From: Veillonellaceae bacterium
GTDB lineage: Bacteria > Bacillota > Negativicutes > Veillonellales > Dialisteraceae
NCBI GenBank assembly: GCA_025992895.1
Contig: DAJPGA010000001.1
Span: forward strand, 62,001 to 126,000
Length of the DNA: 64,000 nt
Reading direction: 5' to 3'
Shown here: one piece after another, positions 34,401-42,716 of the stretch
Layout: each line of letters begins with the position of its first letter
How positions within the stretch are numbered: the stretch's first letter is position 1
Notes under the pieces: model-generated
Database searches by the model: none
Told to the model about the DNA's origin: nothing
Seen by the model: the letters and a program-made list of their open reading frames with translations, nothing else
Made by a program: the position numbers and the translations under genes

Positions 34401-35309
34401 TTATCTGTTCTTTCCGCGGGCGAGGAGCAGCAGTTTCCCGGGAACCTTCTTCACTGATTCCGCCGGCATTTCCGCCAGAAGAATCCCTGCAATCACAAGG
34501 AAGGCTCCGATGAACCCCGTCGTCCCCGGATCCTCGGCAAGGAATATCATGCTCCAGAGCGTCGCAAAGAGAGGATCGAGCGCACAGAAAAGCCCTGCGT
34601 CCTCAGCCGACATGTACTTCTGCGCAACCGGCTGAAACGTAAAGCCGAAGCATGAGCAGAGGAAGACGAGCGCCAGAAGGTACAGGATCGTATTTTCCCC
34701 TTCCGGCATCGTGACGCTGCCAAAGGAAAAGGCGCATACAGCGCTGAAGAGACCCATGAATCCGATCTGCCAGATACAGACCGATAGCGCATCCACCGTC
34801 TTCACATACCTCGCAGTGAGCACGATGAAGAATGCATAACCAAGCGCTGACAGGAAACCGTAAATGACGCCCGGCGTAATGTCCGGCCTGCCGCCCTTCA
34901 GTGTCAGGAAGCCGGCGCCCACGGAAATGATGAAGACGCTGGCTATGATCTTTCCCGAAGGCAGCTTCCTTGCCATGACCATCGTCAGAAGAGGCACAAT
35001 CGCGAGCGCCATATTTTCCAGGAAGGCCGTCAGGTAGACATCCGTTTCCTTAAGGCTCAGCATCTCCGCCGCCATGCCCGATGCCAGTGTGACACCAAGG
35101 ATGGCCCCTTTCCTGACCATGTCCAGAGAGAACGTGCGCATGACGCGTTTCCTGTAAACGAGAAGAAGGAAAGCAAAGGCCAGAAGGAAACGGAGCCCTA
35201 AGAGCTCGAAGGGATCCATGCTGACGAGTATGAACTTGGAAAACAGAAATGACGAGCTCCTTGCCACAATGACAGATGCCAGGAGCCACTTTGCTGCGGA
35301 CGCGCTCAT
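34401..35309 (-). CDS. EamA-family (DMT) transporter
   Basis: 302 residues with ten membrane spans in two EamA halves. The first begins KWLLASVIVARSSSFLFSKF, the second PGVIYGFLSALGYAFFIVLTARY. Drug/metabolite transporters of this class export amino acids, nucleobases or other small metabolites; the substrate is unknown. The basic C terminus (KKVPGKLLLLARGKNR) faces the cytoplasm. It is divergent from a LysR gene with a 17-bp palindrome between them, so the regulator probably controls it. Confidence 0.85.
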   Translation of the reverse strand: MSASAAKWLLASVIVARSSSFLFSKFILVSMDPFELLGLRFLLAFAFLLLVYRKRVMRTFSLDMVRKGAILGVTLASGMAAEMLSLKETDVYLTAFLENMALAIVPLLTMVMARKLPSGKIIASVFIISVGAGFLTLKGGRPDITPGVIYGFLSALGYAFFIVLTARYVKTVDALSVCIWQIGFMGLFSAVCAFSFGSVTMPEGENTILYLLALVFLCSCFGFTFQPVAQKYMSAEDAGLFCALDPLFATLWSMIFLAEDPGTTGFIGAFLVIAGILLAEMPAESVKKVPGKLLLLARGKNR

Positions 35310-35463
35310 GGAAAGTACCTCTTTCGTACGGCATTCTAACTGATAAATTTTTTGATTTTTTAGGACTTTATGTATACCTTGTTTGATATCGAGTATATAT
35401 CATCAGATTTATTGACGGAAGAGCAAGTTTCGCAACATGGCCTTGATATACTGGCAATCGTTA

Positions 35464-35480
35464 ATGCAAATATTTTGCAT
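35464..35480. promoter_or_regulatory. Candidate LysR operator between EamA and LysR genes
   Basis: Perfect dyad ATGCAAA-TAT-TTTGCAT in the 329-base gap between divergent genes. It has the interrupted-dyad form of LysR-type sites. The rest of the gap is AT-rich without other features recognised. Confidence 0.6.
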
Positions 35481-35638
35481 TTCCCTATTTTATAAATCTA
35501 TTCTTTTGCTATAATAAAGAGAACGAAATAATAACGATTTTGTCACCCTCAAGTACAGCTTATAAATAATGTATATGATGTATGTTTACAAATAAAGCGG
35601 ACAAAAGAGTGCCATATCTCAAAGAAGGAGGCTTGTCC

Positions 35639-36517
35639 ATGGACACTAACAAATACGCTGCTCTTCTCAGCATCATCCGCCTGGGAAGCTTGTCAGCTGC
35701 CGCAGAAAAGATGGGCTATTCACCCTCGGGCATGACAAGAATGATGGACAGCCTTGAAAATGAGATGGGCTTCCCTCTTCTTCACAGGACCAGCCAGGGC
35801 GTACAGCTCACGGAAGAGGGAAAGCGCCTTCTCCCCTCGATCAGGGAACTGCTCCTTGCCGAGAAAAAGACGCGTGCTGTCCGCTGTGACATCCTTTCCC
35901 TGACAGCCGGCGAGCTTTTCATCGGATCGTATTCCAGCACGGCTGCTGTCTGGCTGCCGCCGGTGCTCCACCGTTACTGCGATCTCTATCCGGATGTGGC
36001 TGTGCACCTCAGGGAAGGAAGCAACCGGGAACTTCTGGAAGCGCTGCAGGACGGAGAACTCTCCTGCGCCATCCTTTCCGAGCCCCGCTCCTACAAGGGC
36101 GACTGGATCCCGCTCATGGAAGACAGGATGCTCGTGTGGCTTCCACCGGACTCAAGCCTTGCCCAAAAAGAAGCCGTCCACCCCAGAGACCTTGACGGCC
36201 TCGACTTCGTCAGCCCGCCCCTTCATGCGGAAACGGACGTGGAAGCTATCCTTGAGAAGCATGACATCCATCCGACCTTCCGCCTGACGACGAGCAGCAA
36301 CTACACCGCATGGCGTATGGTCGCCGCCGGCCTGGGCGTATCGATCAATAACGAGCTCATGAGTGAGAACTGGAAGGAAGACGTCGTGACACGCCCCTTC
36401 GCTCCGGAAGAAAAAATCACCCTGGGCATCGCCCTCCCGTCCCTCCGCGACGCCTCCCCCGCCCTGAAGAAATTCATCGCGGAAATGAAAGCGCACCTGG
36501 CAGGAGAAAAAGAATAA
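35639..36517 (+). CDS. LysR-family transcriptional regulator
   Basis: 292 residues from ATG 35639 (AAGGAGG 7 bases upstream; an earlier ATG at 35582 lacks such a site). The N-terminal winged helix reads LLSIIRLGSLSAAAEKMGYSPSGMTRMMDSLE, followed by a type 2 periplasmic-binding effector domain (GELFIGSYSSTAAVWLPPVL). It is divergent from the EamA transporter, which is its likely target. The effector is unknown. Confidence 0.9.
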   Translation: MDTNKYAALLSIIRLGSLSAAAEKMGYSPSGMTRMMDSLENEMGFPLLHRTSQGVQLTEEGKRLLPSIRELLLAEKKTRAVRCDILSLTAGELFIGSYSSTAAVWLPPVLHRYCDLYPDVAVHLREGSNRELLEALQDGELSCAILSEPRSYKGDWIPLMEDRMLVWLPPDSSLAQKEAVHPRDLDGLDFVSPPLHAETDVEAILEKHDIHPTFRLTTSSNYTAWRMVAAGLGVSINNELMSENWKEDVVTRPFAPEEKITLGIALPSLRDASPALKKFIAEMKAHLAGEKE

Positions 36518-36529
36518 GAAGAAACAATG

Positions 36530-36556
36530 GAGAAGCTCCGACGGGGGCTTCTTTTT
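36530..36556 (+). terminator. Terminator of the LysR gene
   Basis: GAAGCTCC-GACG-GGGGCTTC followed by six T. Confidence 0.85.
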
Positions 36557-36638
36557 TATGGATTCTTTCAAAGTGCATGATTATTCGTACTTCATTATAT
36601 TTCCCTGTTTTATATGCATCAGACAGACCTCCGGATTT

Positions 36639-36708
36639 CATTTACAAAAAGCGGCTTTTTTGCAAATGAAAAAAATCTCATTTACAAAATCGGCCATTTT
36701 TGTAAATG
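36639..36708. repeat. Two 30-bp palindromes in direct repeat
   Basis: 36639-36668 has arms CATTTACAAAAA and TTTTTGCAAATG. 36679-36708 has arms CATTTACAAAA and TTTTGTAAATG. The centres are 40 bp apart (about four helical turns). They lie between two genes that both end here, with a weak -10 (CATAAT, about 36726-36731) downstream. The rest of 36560-36876 shows nothing recognised. Confidence 0.7.
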
Positions 36709-36876
36709 TCAACCTTCGTTTTTGTCATAATGTTAGTGATTTATTAGAGGAAATTGTGCGGGCACTCGTTCGACTAAGTACTTCATACGATAGAAGCCCA
36801 CCCTGTTTTTGTATACTTTATACATAAATGAAGCTGTGCTCTACATATAAAGTCATCCCCATTTCCAAAAACGGAG

Positions 36877-36922
36877 CAAAAAAAAAGAGCCATTGAAAAC
36901 GATTGTTTTCTTTGGCTCTTTT
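36877..36922 (-). terminator. Terminator of the TRAP operon
   Basis: AGAGCCA...TGGCTCT with inner GAAAAC/GTTTTC arms, followed on the minus strand by about ten T. Confidence 0.88.
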
Positions 36923-36931
36923 CCTATCCCG

Positions 36932-38209
36932 TCACTTCAGCACGGAAGGAAGCCAGGTGGCGATTTCCGGAACGAAGCAGAGGAGAAGGATTTCAAATAC
37001 CATGATAGCTGCAAATGGCGCAGCGCCTGCGATGATGTCCTGGATGGAGCTGTCTTCGCTAATCCCCTTGATGACGAAGAGGTTCATGCCGACTGGCGGC
37101 GTGATGAGGGCGAGTTCCATGTTGATCAGGAGGACGACGTTGAACCAGATGGGGTCGAAGCCGAGCGCCTTGATGATCGGATAGAGCATCGGAAGGGTAA
37201 TGAGGATGATGGATACGGTTTCCAGTACGCAGCCAAGGATGAGCAGCATGATGTTGATGCCCAGCATGACGATCCAGCGGTTCAGGTCGCCTTCGGTGAC
37301 GAGTCTCATGAGTGCCTGCGGTACCTGCAGGATGGTCAGTATGTAGCCGAAGAGCATGGCGCCGATCATGATGGAGAAGATCATGCAGGATGTCTTGATG
37401 GTCGCGCGGAGGATGGCCGGCATATCCTGGATGGTAACGCTTCTGTAAACGAAGAATGTGATGGCCAGCGCATAGACGGTGCCGACAGCAGCGGCTTCAG
37501 TCGGTGTGAAGATGCCGGTGTAGATGCCGCCGATGATGATGACCGGAAGGAAGAGTCCCCAGATGTTTTCACGGAGGGACTTCATCTTTTCAGCATGAGT
37601 GGATCTTGCTTCTCTCGGCTTGTTCCAGGAAGCAATGACGATATAAGCGATGAAGAGGGCCGTCAGGAGCGCGCCCGGTACGACGCCGGACATGAAGAGC
37701 TTGCCGACGGATTCATCGGTGATCGTGCCGTAGAGGATCATCGGAATGGACGGCGGGATCAGGATGCCAAGCGTACCGCCTGCGGCAACGGAGCCGACGA
37801 CGAGTTTCCTGTCATAGCCGCGCTTCAGCATTTCCGGAATGGCCATAGCGCCGATGGTGACGGCGGTAGCAACGGAAGATCCGGAAATTGCGGCGAAGAT
37901 GGCGCATGCGAAGATGGTCGCGATGCCAAGGCCGCCGGGGAGGTGGCCCATCCACTTGCTGCCGAGTTCGAAAAGCCCGCTTCCGACGCGCCCCGTCAGC
38001 ATGATCTGGCTCATGAGGATGTAGAGCGGAACGGACGTCAGGACGTAGGAGTCCAGCGTCTTGTACGCGATGACCGGCACCTGCGAGAGGAAGGACACAT
38101 CCACGAACTGGATGATGCCCAGGATCCCGGCAACGGAAAGCGTGAATGCGACCGGCATGCCGATAACGAGGAGGAAAATGATGAATAAGGAAAATCCTGC
38201 GAGTATCAT
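36932..38209 (-). CDS. dctM: TRAP transporter large permease subunit (DctM)
   Basis: 425 residues with about 12 hydrophobic segments. Typical family stretches are LFIIFLLVIGMPVAFTLS at the start, AAISGSSVATAVTIG and GGTLGILIPPSIPMILYG in the first half, and LGCVLETVSIILITLPMLYPI and NMELALITPPVGMNLFVI in the second. It is the ion-coupled channel of a tripartite periplasmic transporter. Its start overlaps the end of dctQ by 4 bases. Confidence 0.94.
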   Translation of the reverse strand: MILAGFSLFIIFLLVIGMPVAFTLSVAGILGIIQFVDVSFLSQVPVIAYKTLDSYVLTSVPLYILMSQIMLTGRVGSGLFELGSKWMGHLPGGLGIATIFACAIFAAISGSSVATAVTIGAMAIPEMLKRGYDRKLVVGSVAAGGTLGILIPPSIPMILYGTITDESVGKLFMSGVVPGALLTALFIAYIVIASWNKPREARSTHAEKMKSLRENIWGLFLPVIIIGGIYTGIFTPTEAAAVGTVYALAITFFVYRSVTIQDMPAILRATIKTSCMIFSIMIGAMLFGYILTILQVPQALMRLVTEGDLNRWIVMLGINIMLLILGCVLETVSIILITLPMLYPIIKALGFDPIWFNVVLLINMELALITPPVGMNLFVIKGISEDSSIQDIIAGAAPFAAIMVFEILLLCFVPEIATWLPSVLK

Positions 38210-38718
38210 AATTTTTCCTCCTTCCCGTCATCAAAGAAATCCCGGAGGAGATGATTCAGGATTTCCAGGAAAAGAAGCGTGAAACCGACGACCATGGCAG
38301 TCTGCGGAATCCAGAGCGGCACGCGGAGAAGCGACGGGGACACGATGCCCATGTCATAGCTCATCAGCATGTAGTTCGTCGATTCAGTGACGCAGACATA
38401 CATGGCAAAGAGTGAAAGCGCCGAGGTGAAGATATCCAGTACGCGTCTGACATTTCTGGAAAAACGCGCGTAGAGGAAATCGACGCAGATGTGGCCGTTC
38501 TTCCTCATGGTGTATGCCATGCCGAGGAATCCGGCGAAAATGAGGAAGTATGTGGATATTTCCATGACCCAGACAGTGGGGCTTCCGAAAACGCTGCGGG
38601 CGATGATTTCATAGCAGATCATGAATGCTGTCAAAAGGATCGCCAGCCCGGATACAGCGGCTGCCGTATAGGTCACATAACCCAGAAGTTTGTCGAAGTA
38701 ATGATAAATCGTACGCAA
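38206..38718 (-). CDS. dctQ: TRAP transporter small permease subunit (DctQ)
   Basis: 170 residues from a TTG start at 38718, with AAGGAGG 8 bases upstream; the longer frame starting at 38778 includes the ribosome binding site and part of a hairpin and is less likely. It has four membrane spans, with FGSPTVWVMEISTYFLIFAGFLG and KNGHICVDFLYARF as the family signatures. It forms the membrane complex with DctM. Confidence 0.92.
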   Translation of the reverse strand: MRTIYHYFDKLLGYVTYTAAAVSGLAILLTAFMICYEIIARSVFGSPTVWVMEISTYFLIFAGFLGMAYTMRKNGHICVDFLYARFSRNVRRVLDIFTSALSLFAMYVCVTESTNYMLMSYDMGIVSPSLLRVPLWIPQTAMVVGFTLLFLEILNHLLRDFFDDGKEEKL

Positions 38719-38768
38719 GAGCCAGCCCTCCTTTTCGCAAGGCTCCGCCAGAGGCGGAAAAAGGAAAA

Positions 38769-38785
38769 CCCCGGTCACCCCGGGG
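38769..38785 (-). terminator. Intercistronic hairpin between dctP and dctQ
   Basis: CCCCGG-GGTGA-CCGGGG (minus strand) followed by TTTTCC. Such hairpins after a binding-protein gene often lower expression of the downstream permeases or protect the upstream mRNA (inference). Confidence 0.65.
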
Positions 38786-38809
38786 CATCCGAGAAAATGA
38801 CGAAAGGAA

Positions 38810-39874
38810 TTACTTCTGTGCTGCCTGGCTGGCTTTCAGGCAGTCTTCTACGAGCTGCCTGCCTTCAGCGCCCTGTTCCTGTTCAAAGGCTGCGACTACA
38901 GGAGCGGTAGCTTCCTGCCAGAGGTGGATCTGATCCTGCGGAACGACATAGACCTGCATGCCCTTTTCTTCCAGTTCCTTGATGCACTTCTGATCTTCTG
39001 CCTTGGTTTCCTCGCGGATTTCATTCTGGATTTCCTTGGAAACGTCGGTGATGATCTTCTGCTGATCCGGGCTCAGTTTCTTCCAGGAGTTCGCATTGAT
39101 AGCGACGAGGTATTCGACATAGGAGCTGTTGGCGACTGTCATGTACTTGGAAACTTCATAGATCTTGCGGGACAGGATGGCCGTCTGTCCGGAGGACTGG
39201 CCGTCGATCGTGCCGTTTTTGATACCCATGTATACTTCCGAGGAGCTCATGGTCGTCGGGGATGCACCGAGGGCTTTCAGGACGTCAGCGGAAATTTCGG
39301 AATAGGAACGCATCTTCAGTCCCTGGAAATCTTCCGGTTTTTCCAGCGGCCTTACATTATCCGTGAACTGGACGTAGCCATAGTCAGCCCAGATCAGCGG
39401 GCGTACGCCCTTCTTTTCCAGCTGTGCGGAGAGTGCTTTGCCCAGGTCTCCGTCCAGAGCGTTATCGACTGCCTGGTAAGATGTGAGGACGAAAGGAAGA
39501 TCCAGAACCTTCATAGCCGGGACGACCATGGACCAGCGTGCTGTCGAATTCATGCCGATATCGAGACCGCCGCTCATCAGGGCGTCATTCATGTTCTGAT
39601 CATTGTAAAGCTGGCCTGCCGGGTAGACTTTGACGTCAATGGAACCTTTGGAACGTTCATTGACCTCCTTGGCGAACTTTTCGATGCTCTTGGACAGATG
39701 ATGATCGGAAGGAAGCTGGTAAGCCAGTTTCAATTCCACTTTCTGTCCGGCTGCACCGCCCGCTTTCTTGTCTCCGCCCGAAGACATGCCGCACCCGGCC
39801 ATCAGGCCAGTCAAAACCAGGGCTGCTAAACCTGCCGCTGCTGCTTTTTTGTAACTACCTTTAAACATACCCAT
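38810..39874 (-). CDS. dctP: TRAP transporter substrate-binding lipoprotein (DctP)
   Basis: 354 residues. The lipobox reads LMAGC (Cys about 28), followed by a Gly/Ser/Ala linker. The DctP fold shows LKLAYQLPSDHHLSKSIEKFA, PAGQLYNDQNMNDALMSGGL and RSYSEISADVLKALGASPTTM with the conserved Arg of the ligand-carboxylate site. AAAGGGGAT precedes the ATG. The T-box leader points to an amino-acid-related ligand rather than a plain C4-dicarboxylate (inference). Confidence 0.93.
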   Translation of the reverse strand: MGMFKGSYKKAAAAGLAALVLTGLMAGCGMSSGGDKKAGGAAGQKVELKLAYQLPSDHHLSKSIEKFAKEVNERSKGSIDVKVYPAGQLYNDQNMNDALMSGGLDIGMNSTARWSMVVPAMKVLDLPFVLTSYQAVDNALDGDLGKALSAQLEKKGVRPLIWADYGYVQFTDNVRPLEKPEDFQGLKMRSYSEISADVLKALGASPTTMSSSEVYMGIKNGTIDGQSSGQTAILSRKIYEVSKYMTVANSSYVEYLVAINANSWKKLSPDQQKIITDVSKEIQNEIREETKAEDQKCIKELEEKGMQVYVVPQDQIHLWQEATAPVVAAFEQEQGAEGRQLVEDCLKASQAAQK

Positions 39875-39952
39875 AGTAATATCCCCTTTCGCAAGACTCT
39901 TTCTAAGAAATGATTCCTCACATGACCGCTTTCTACTCTTCTTCCATTCTAC

Positions 39953-40229
39953 GCAAAAAACGCCCTGATCAGTCTGAAAAGACTAACCAGGGCGTAAACC
40001 TTTACGCGGTACCACCTCGCACTATACTCAAAGGCTTTCTAACGCTGCCAAACGCTGCATCCTACATTAAATATCAGATCCAGAACTCCCGGACGACTTT
40101 GTGAGGACCTTACGCTGCCTTTCACCATACGGCAGCTCTCTGAAGAAAAGCCTTGTCACTCGCTTCCGTTCCCAGTCTTTCATGCACTTGGAGAATCGTG
40201 CTGTGAAATTAGTTCATACTTGAGGTTGG
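39953..40229 (-). promoter_or_regulatory. T-box leader of the TRAP operon
   Basis: Read leftward, the T-box GCGAGGTGGTACCGCG (about 40020-40004) is a near-perfect consensus. It is followed by a terminator ACGCCCTGGTTAGTC...GACTGATCAGGGCGT and six T (39996-39955). Stem I elements (AGAGAGCTGCC, GGTGAAAGGCAGC) lie upstream. The specifier codon could not be fixed by alignment to the other leaders; candidates near GAGTTCTGGATC include UGG and UCU. Confidence 0.88.
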
Positions 40230-40262
40230 ACATAGTATACGCTGTCCAAAAATTTTTGTAAA
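40226..40262 (-). promoter_or_regulatory. Promoter of the TRAP operon with an overlapping operator
   Basis: On the minus strand TTTACA (40262-40257), 17-bp spacer, TATACT (40239-40234). A dyad TTGGACA-N10-TGTCCAA (40226-40249) lies over the -10, so a DNA-binding regulator probably acts in addition to the T-box. Confidence 0.75.
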
Positions 40263-40362
40263 GAGCAAATATTTATCTTTCTGAAAATTTCCATGAAATA
40301 GAGAGCGCTGGAAGGCCCGATTCTATCGGTGATCCCAAAACATAGAAAAAATATAGTTTATT

Positions 40363-40668
40363 ATGCTAAAGAGATATAAGCGTGAAAGGCGAATAGAAAA
40401 CGCCCTCAAGCCGTTAGAAACTACATACCCAATCATAGGCGATAGTTGTAGCATAACTATCTTGTCTATCAATGGTTGTAGCGTAACGCTTGATTATCCC
40501 ATACAGGGGATACTTGCAAGGGTTACAGTATTTCTAAAGCTTGACGGGCGCGACGTGATAACCTTACAATCTTATCTTAAAATTCGCGGTAACGGATTAG
40601 ATAACAATGTACATGTTTTTGAATGGACTCATTCAATTACTAATACATTAACAGATTGTCTAGGTTAA
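40363..40668 (+). CDS. Small orphan protein of unknown function
   Basis: 101 residues. It starts MLKRYKRERRIENALKPLE and continues with beta-rich stretches (SITILSINGCSVTLDYPIQG, RVTVFLKLDGRDVITLQS). This vaguely resembles a PilZ-like barrel (an RRxxx near the N terminus and an S-x-x-G-C pattern), but the match is weak. The gene is AT-rich relative to its neighbours, has no clear ribosome binding site and stands alone. It could be a recent acquisition or a decaying gene. Confidence 0.45.
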   Translation: MLKRYKRERRIENALKPLETTYPIIGDSCSITILSINGCSVTLDYPIQGILARVTVFLKLDGRDVITLQSYLKIRGNGLDNNVHVFEWTHSITNTLTDCLG

Positions 40669-40854
40669 TCCGGGTTAAAGGTGCATAGGTATGGGGCTTG
40701 TATAAAGTTCCTGCCTGAGCCCTTTAAAGTTATTATATCACAGCAGCAATAAAAACTATGAGGAAATGTGCAGTCATCTTGTCGCCGCCCTTTTTTATGT
40801 GCTGACAAATTCGATGGGAAAAGTATATACCACATTTATATTTTTGTGCTATCT

Positions 40855-41000
40855 GAAAACCATACAACCTCGCTCCGCTCGTTGGAAATCAACCCTAACC
40901 GCCACTTCGTGGCCCTCCTTCCCCGTCTGGGAAGGTTAACACCATTTCCTTGCTTCGCAAAAGGAAAACAAACAAACCTCGCCCCACTCCCCCAACAAAA
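40855..41000. repeat. Mosaic intergenic repeat nest
   Basis: Contains AAACCATACAACCTCGCTCC, CTTCCCCGTCTGGGAAGG and AAACCTCGC modules shared with the other nests. No gene is supported. Confidence 0.7.
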
Positions 41001-41041
41001 AAGAGCCGCGGAAATGATTGTTCATTTCTGCAGCTCTTTTG
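41001..41041. terminator. Hexaloop-family terminator (ATG-ATTGTT-CAT)
   Basis: AGAGCCGCGGAAATG pairs with CATTTCTGCAGCTCT around six bases, with A- and T-runs on the two sides. It can end the minus-strand LysR gene. Confidence 0.85.
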
Positions 41042-41077
41042 TTTGGATGTTTTTTCAAGACTTCAGTCTCTCGCCGC

Positions 41078-41932
41078 TCATCCCATTTTTCTTCTGAGGA
41101 CTTCGAACCAGGTTTTGTACTTGGTCTCGTCTCCTGCGAGGCATACGCAGTAGAAGTTCATCTGCGCTTCGGGGTCGGAGAAGGGGACGGAGAGTCTGTC
41201 TCCGTAGTTTCCTACGACACGGAGGCTGATGTCGGTCGAGAAGCTGGGGAGCGAGGAGTGTTCCACGACTTCGCGGAAGGATTCCTGGTCGTCCTGCATG
41301 CGGAATTTCGAATTCGGCATTTTTCCACGGACGATCGGGCTCCAGACGCCTACGTTTTTCATCATGAGGAAGTTTTCCCCGTTCAGTTCATCAAAGCGGA
41401 TGGACGTGTCGTACGCTCTCTTGTGCGAGGGCGGCAGGCAGGCGCAGAGGTGCTCTGAGCCGCAGGGCTCGCTGTAGTGCGCTGCATCGTCCGAGGGGTG
41501 ATTCAGGATGACGAACTGGTACGTGTGATCGGCAAGACCGGCAAGGAGTTCCTTCTCCGGCTTGATTTCTGTCGAGACTGTCATCCCCGTGAACGCGTCC
41601 GTCAAAAACGGCACGAGCTCCATCATCGGTCCCGGCGCGCAGGAGCCGACCGTGATCGTCCTTCTTCTGCGGTCGAGCGCCTTCACCTGCGCGATCATCT
41701 TTTCCTCCTCGCGGAGGATTTCCTTGGCATAACGAGCTGCCATCCACCCGTTTTCGTTCAGACGGATTCTTTTCTTTTCGCGGGTGAAAAGAGGAACGCC
41801 GAACGTCTCTTCAAGCTTGTTCATCGATCTGGTCAGCGTCGGTTGTGTCAGATGAAGCACGGAAGCCGTCTCGGACAGCGTCCTGTGCTCGCTGAATACA
41901 ACCAGGTGCTCCAGCAGGTATGATTCGATCAT
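41078..41932 (-). CDS. LysR-family transcriptional regulator
   Basis: 284 residues from the ATG near 41932 (AAAGGAGAG upstream; a further ATG 30 bases up includes this site). The HTH reads FSEHRTLSETASVLHLTQPTLTRSMNKLEETFG, and the effector domain begins TITVGSCAPGPMMELVPFL. It is divergent from a flavodoxin and two aldo-keto reductase genes, which are its likely targets. Confidence 0.9.
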   Translation of the reverse strand: MIESYLLEHLVVFSEHRTLSETASVLHLTQPTLTRSMNKLEETFGVPLFTREKKRIRLNENGWMAARYAKEILREEEKMIAQVKALDRRRRTITVGSCAPGPMMELVPFLTDAFTGMTVSTEIKPEKELLAGLADHTYQFVILNHPSDDAAHYSEPCGSEHLCACLPPSHKRAYDTSIRFDELNGENFLMMKNVGVWSPIVRGKMPNSKFRMQDDQESFREVVEHSSLPSFSTDISLRVVGNYGDRLSVPFSDPEAQMNFYCVCLAGDETKYKTWFEVLRRKMG

Positions 41933-41989
41933 TTCTCTCTCCTTTCGCAAACCGCCTTCCATTCCATGTTTTTAATTATAAACTGGCAT

Positions 41990-42010
41990 AATATACCTTG
42001 CAAGTATATT
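41990..42010. promoter_or_regulatory. Candidate LysR operator upstream of the flavodoxin gene
   Basis: A dyad AATATAC-CTTGCAA-GTATATT in the gap between divergent genes, of the LysR-site type. Confidence 0.6.
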
Positions 42011-42098
42011 TTTATACGCATCTTTCATTTTACCCGGCCTCATTTTTCTCCTACAATGAATATGTAAACAGGAATCAAACTCATGAAAGGAGGCACCC

Positions 42099-42611
42099 AT
42101 GAAATTACTCATCGCTTATTTTTCCTGGAGCGGCCATACGGAACGGATTGCAAAAATGCTTGCTGTCAAAACAAGGGGACGGCTTTTCCGGATTGAAAGA
42201 AATCCGCCTTACAGCACAGATTACGAGACATGTTCCGAGGTCGAAGGCAAGGCTGACGCAGAACAGAAGCTGCGGCCTGCCCTGAAGCTTCCTCTCCCGG
42301 ACATACGCACATTTGACGCGATTTTCCTTGCTTTTCCGATATGGTACTACACCTATCCCGGCGTCATCCGTTCCTTCCTTTCTTCGTATCCTGACTGGAT
42401 GGGAAAACCCGTTTACATTTTCCCGAACTCACTGGATGAAGACCCCGGCTTCCTTCCCAATACGATGAAAGAAGCGGAAAAGGATGCTAAAAATGCAGAA
42501 ATCCGTCCCGGCCTTTACAACAAGGGATTGAAGAACATCGACGAATGGCTTGCCTCGCAGGATTTCTTCGAACCCTTGAAACCCATCAAAAGAAGAGCAA
42601 AAAAGGCCTGA
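42099..42611 (+). CDS. Flavodoxin-family protein
   Basis: 170 residues. The FMN-phosphate loop is FSWSGHTERIAKML, the 60s loop around AFPIWYYTYPGVIRSFL, and the C-terminal part reads YNKGLKNIDEWLASQDFF. This is the Flavodoxin_4-like class common next to aldo-keto reductases and LysR genes in anaerobes. AAAGGAGG lies 8 bases before the ATG. It probably carries electrons for reductions linked to the two reductases that follow. Confidence 0.88.
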   Translation: MKLLIAYFSWSGHTERIAKMLAVKTRGRLFRIERNPPYSTDYETCSEVEGKADAEQKLRPALKLPLPDIRTFDAIFLAFPIWYYTYPGVIRSFLSSYPDWMGKPVYIFPNSLDEDPGFLPNTMKEAEKDAKNAEIRPGLYNKGLKNIDEWLASQDFFEPLKPIKRRAKKA

Positions 42612-42716
42612 TTTCCTTCTTATAGGAGAGGCCTGTAATATGCAAAAAATGTATGAATTACTATGTCATTTCATACAGAAAATGTATCAATTTTTTTCAC
42701 AAAAAGGAGATTTGAA

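Noticed and set aside
36558..36827. 89-codon frame over the two palindromes
   Set aside because: Low-complexity, Phe/Ile/Cys-rich, no ribosome binding site, and it covers the dyads themselves.
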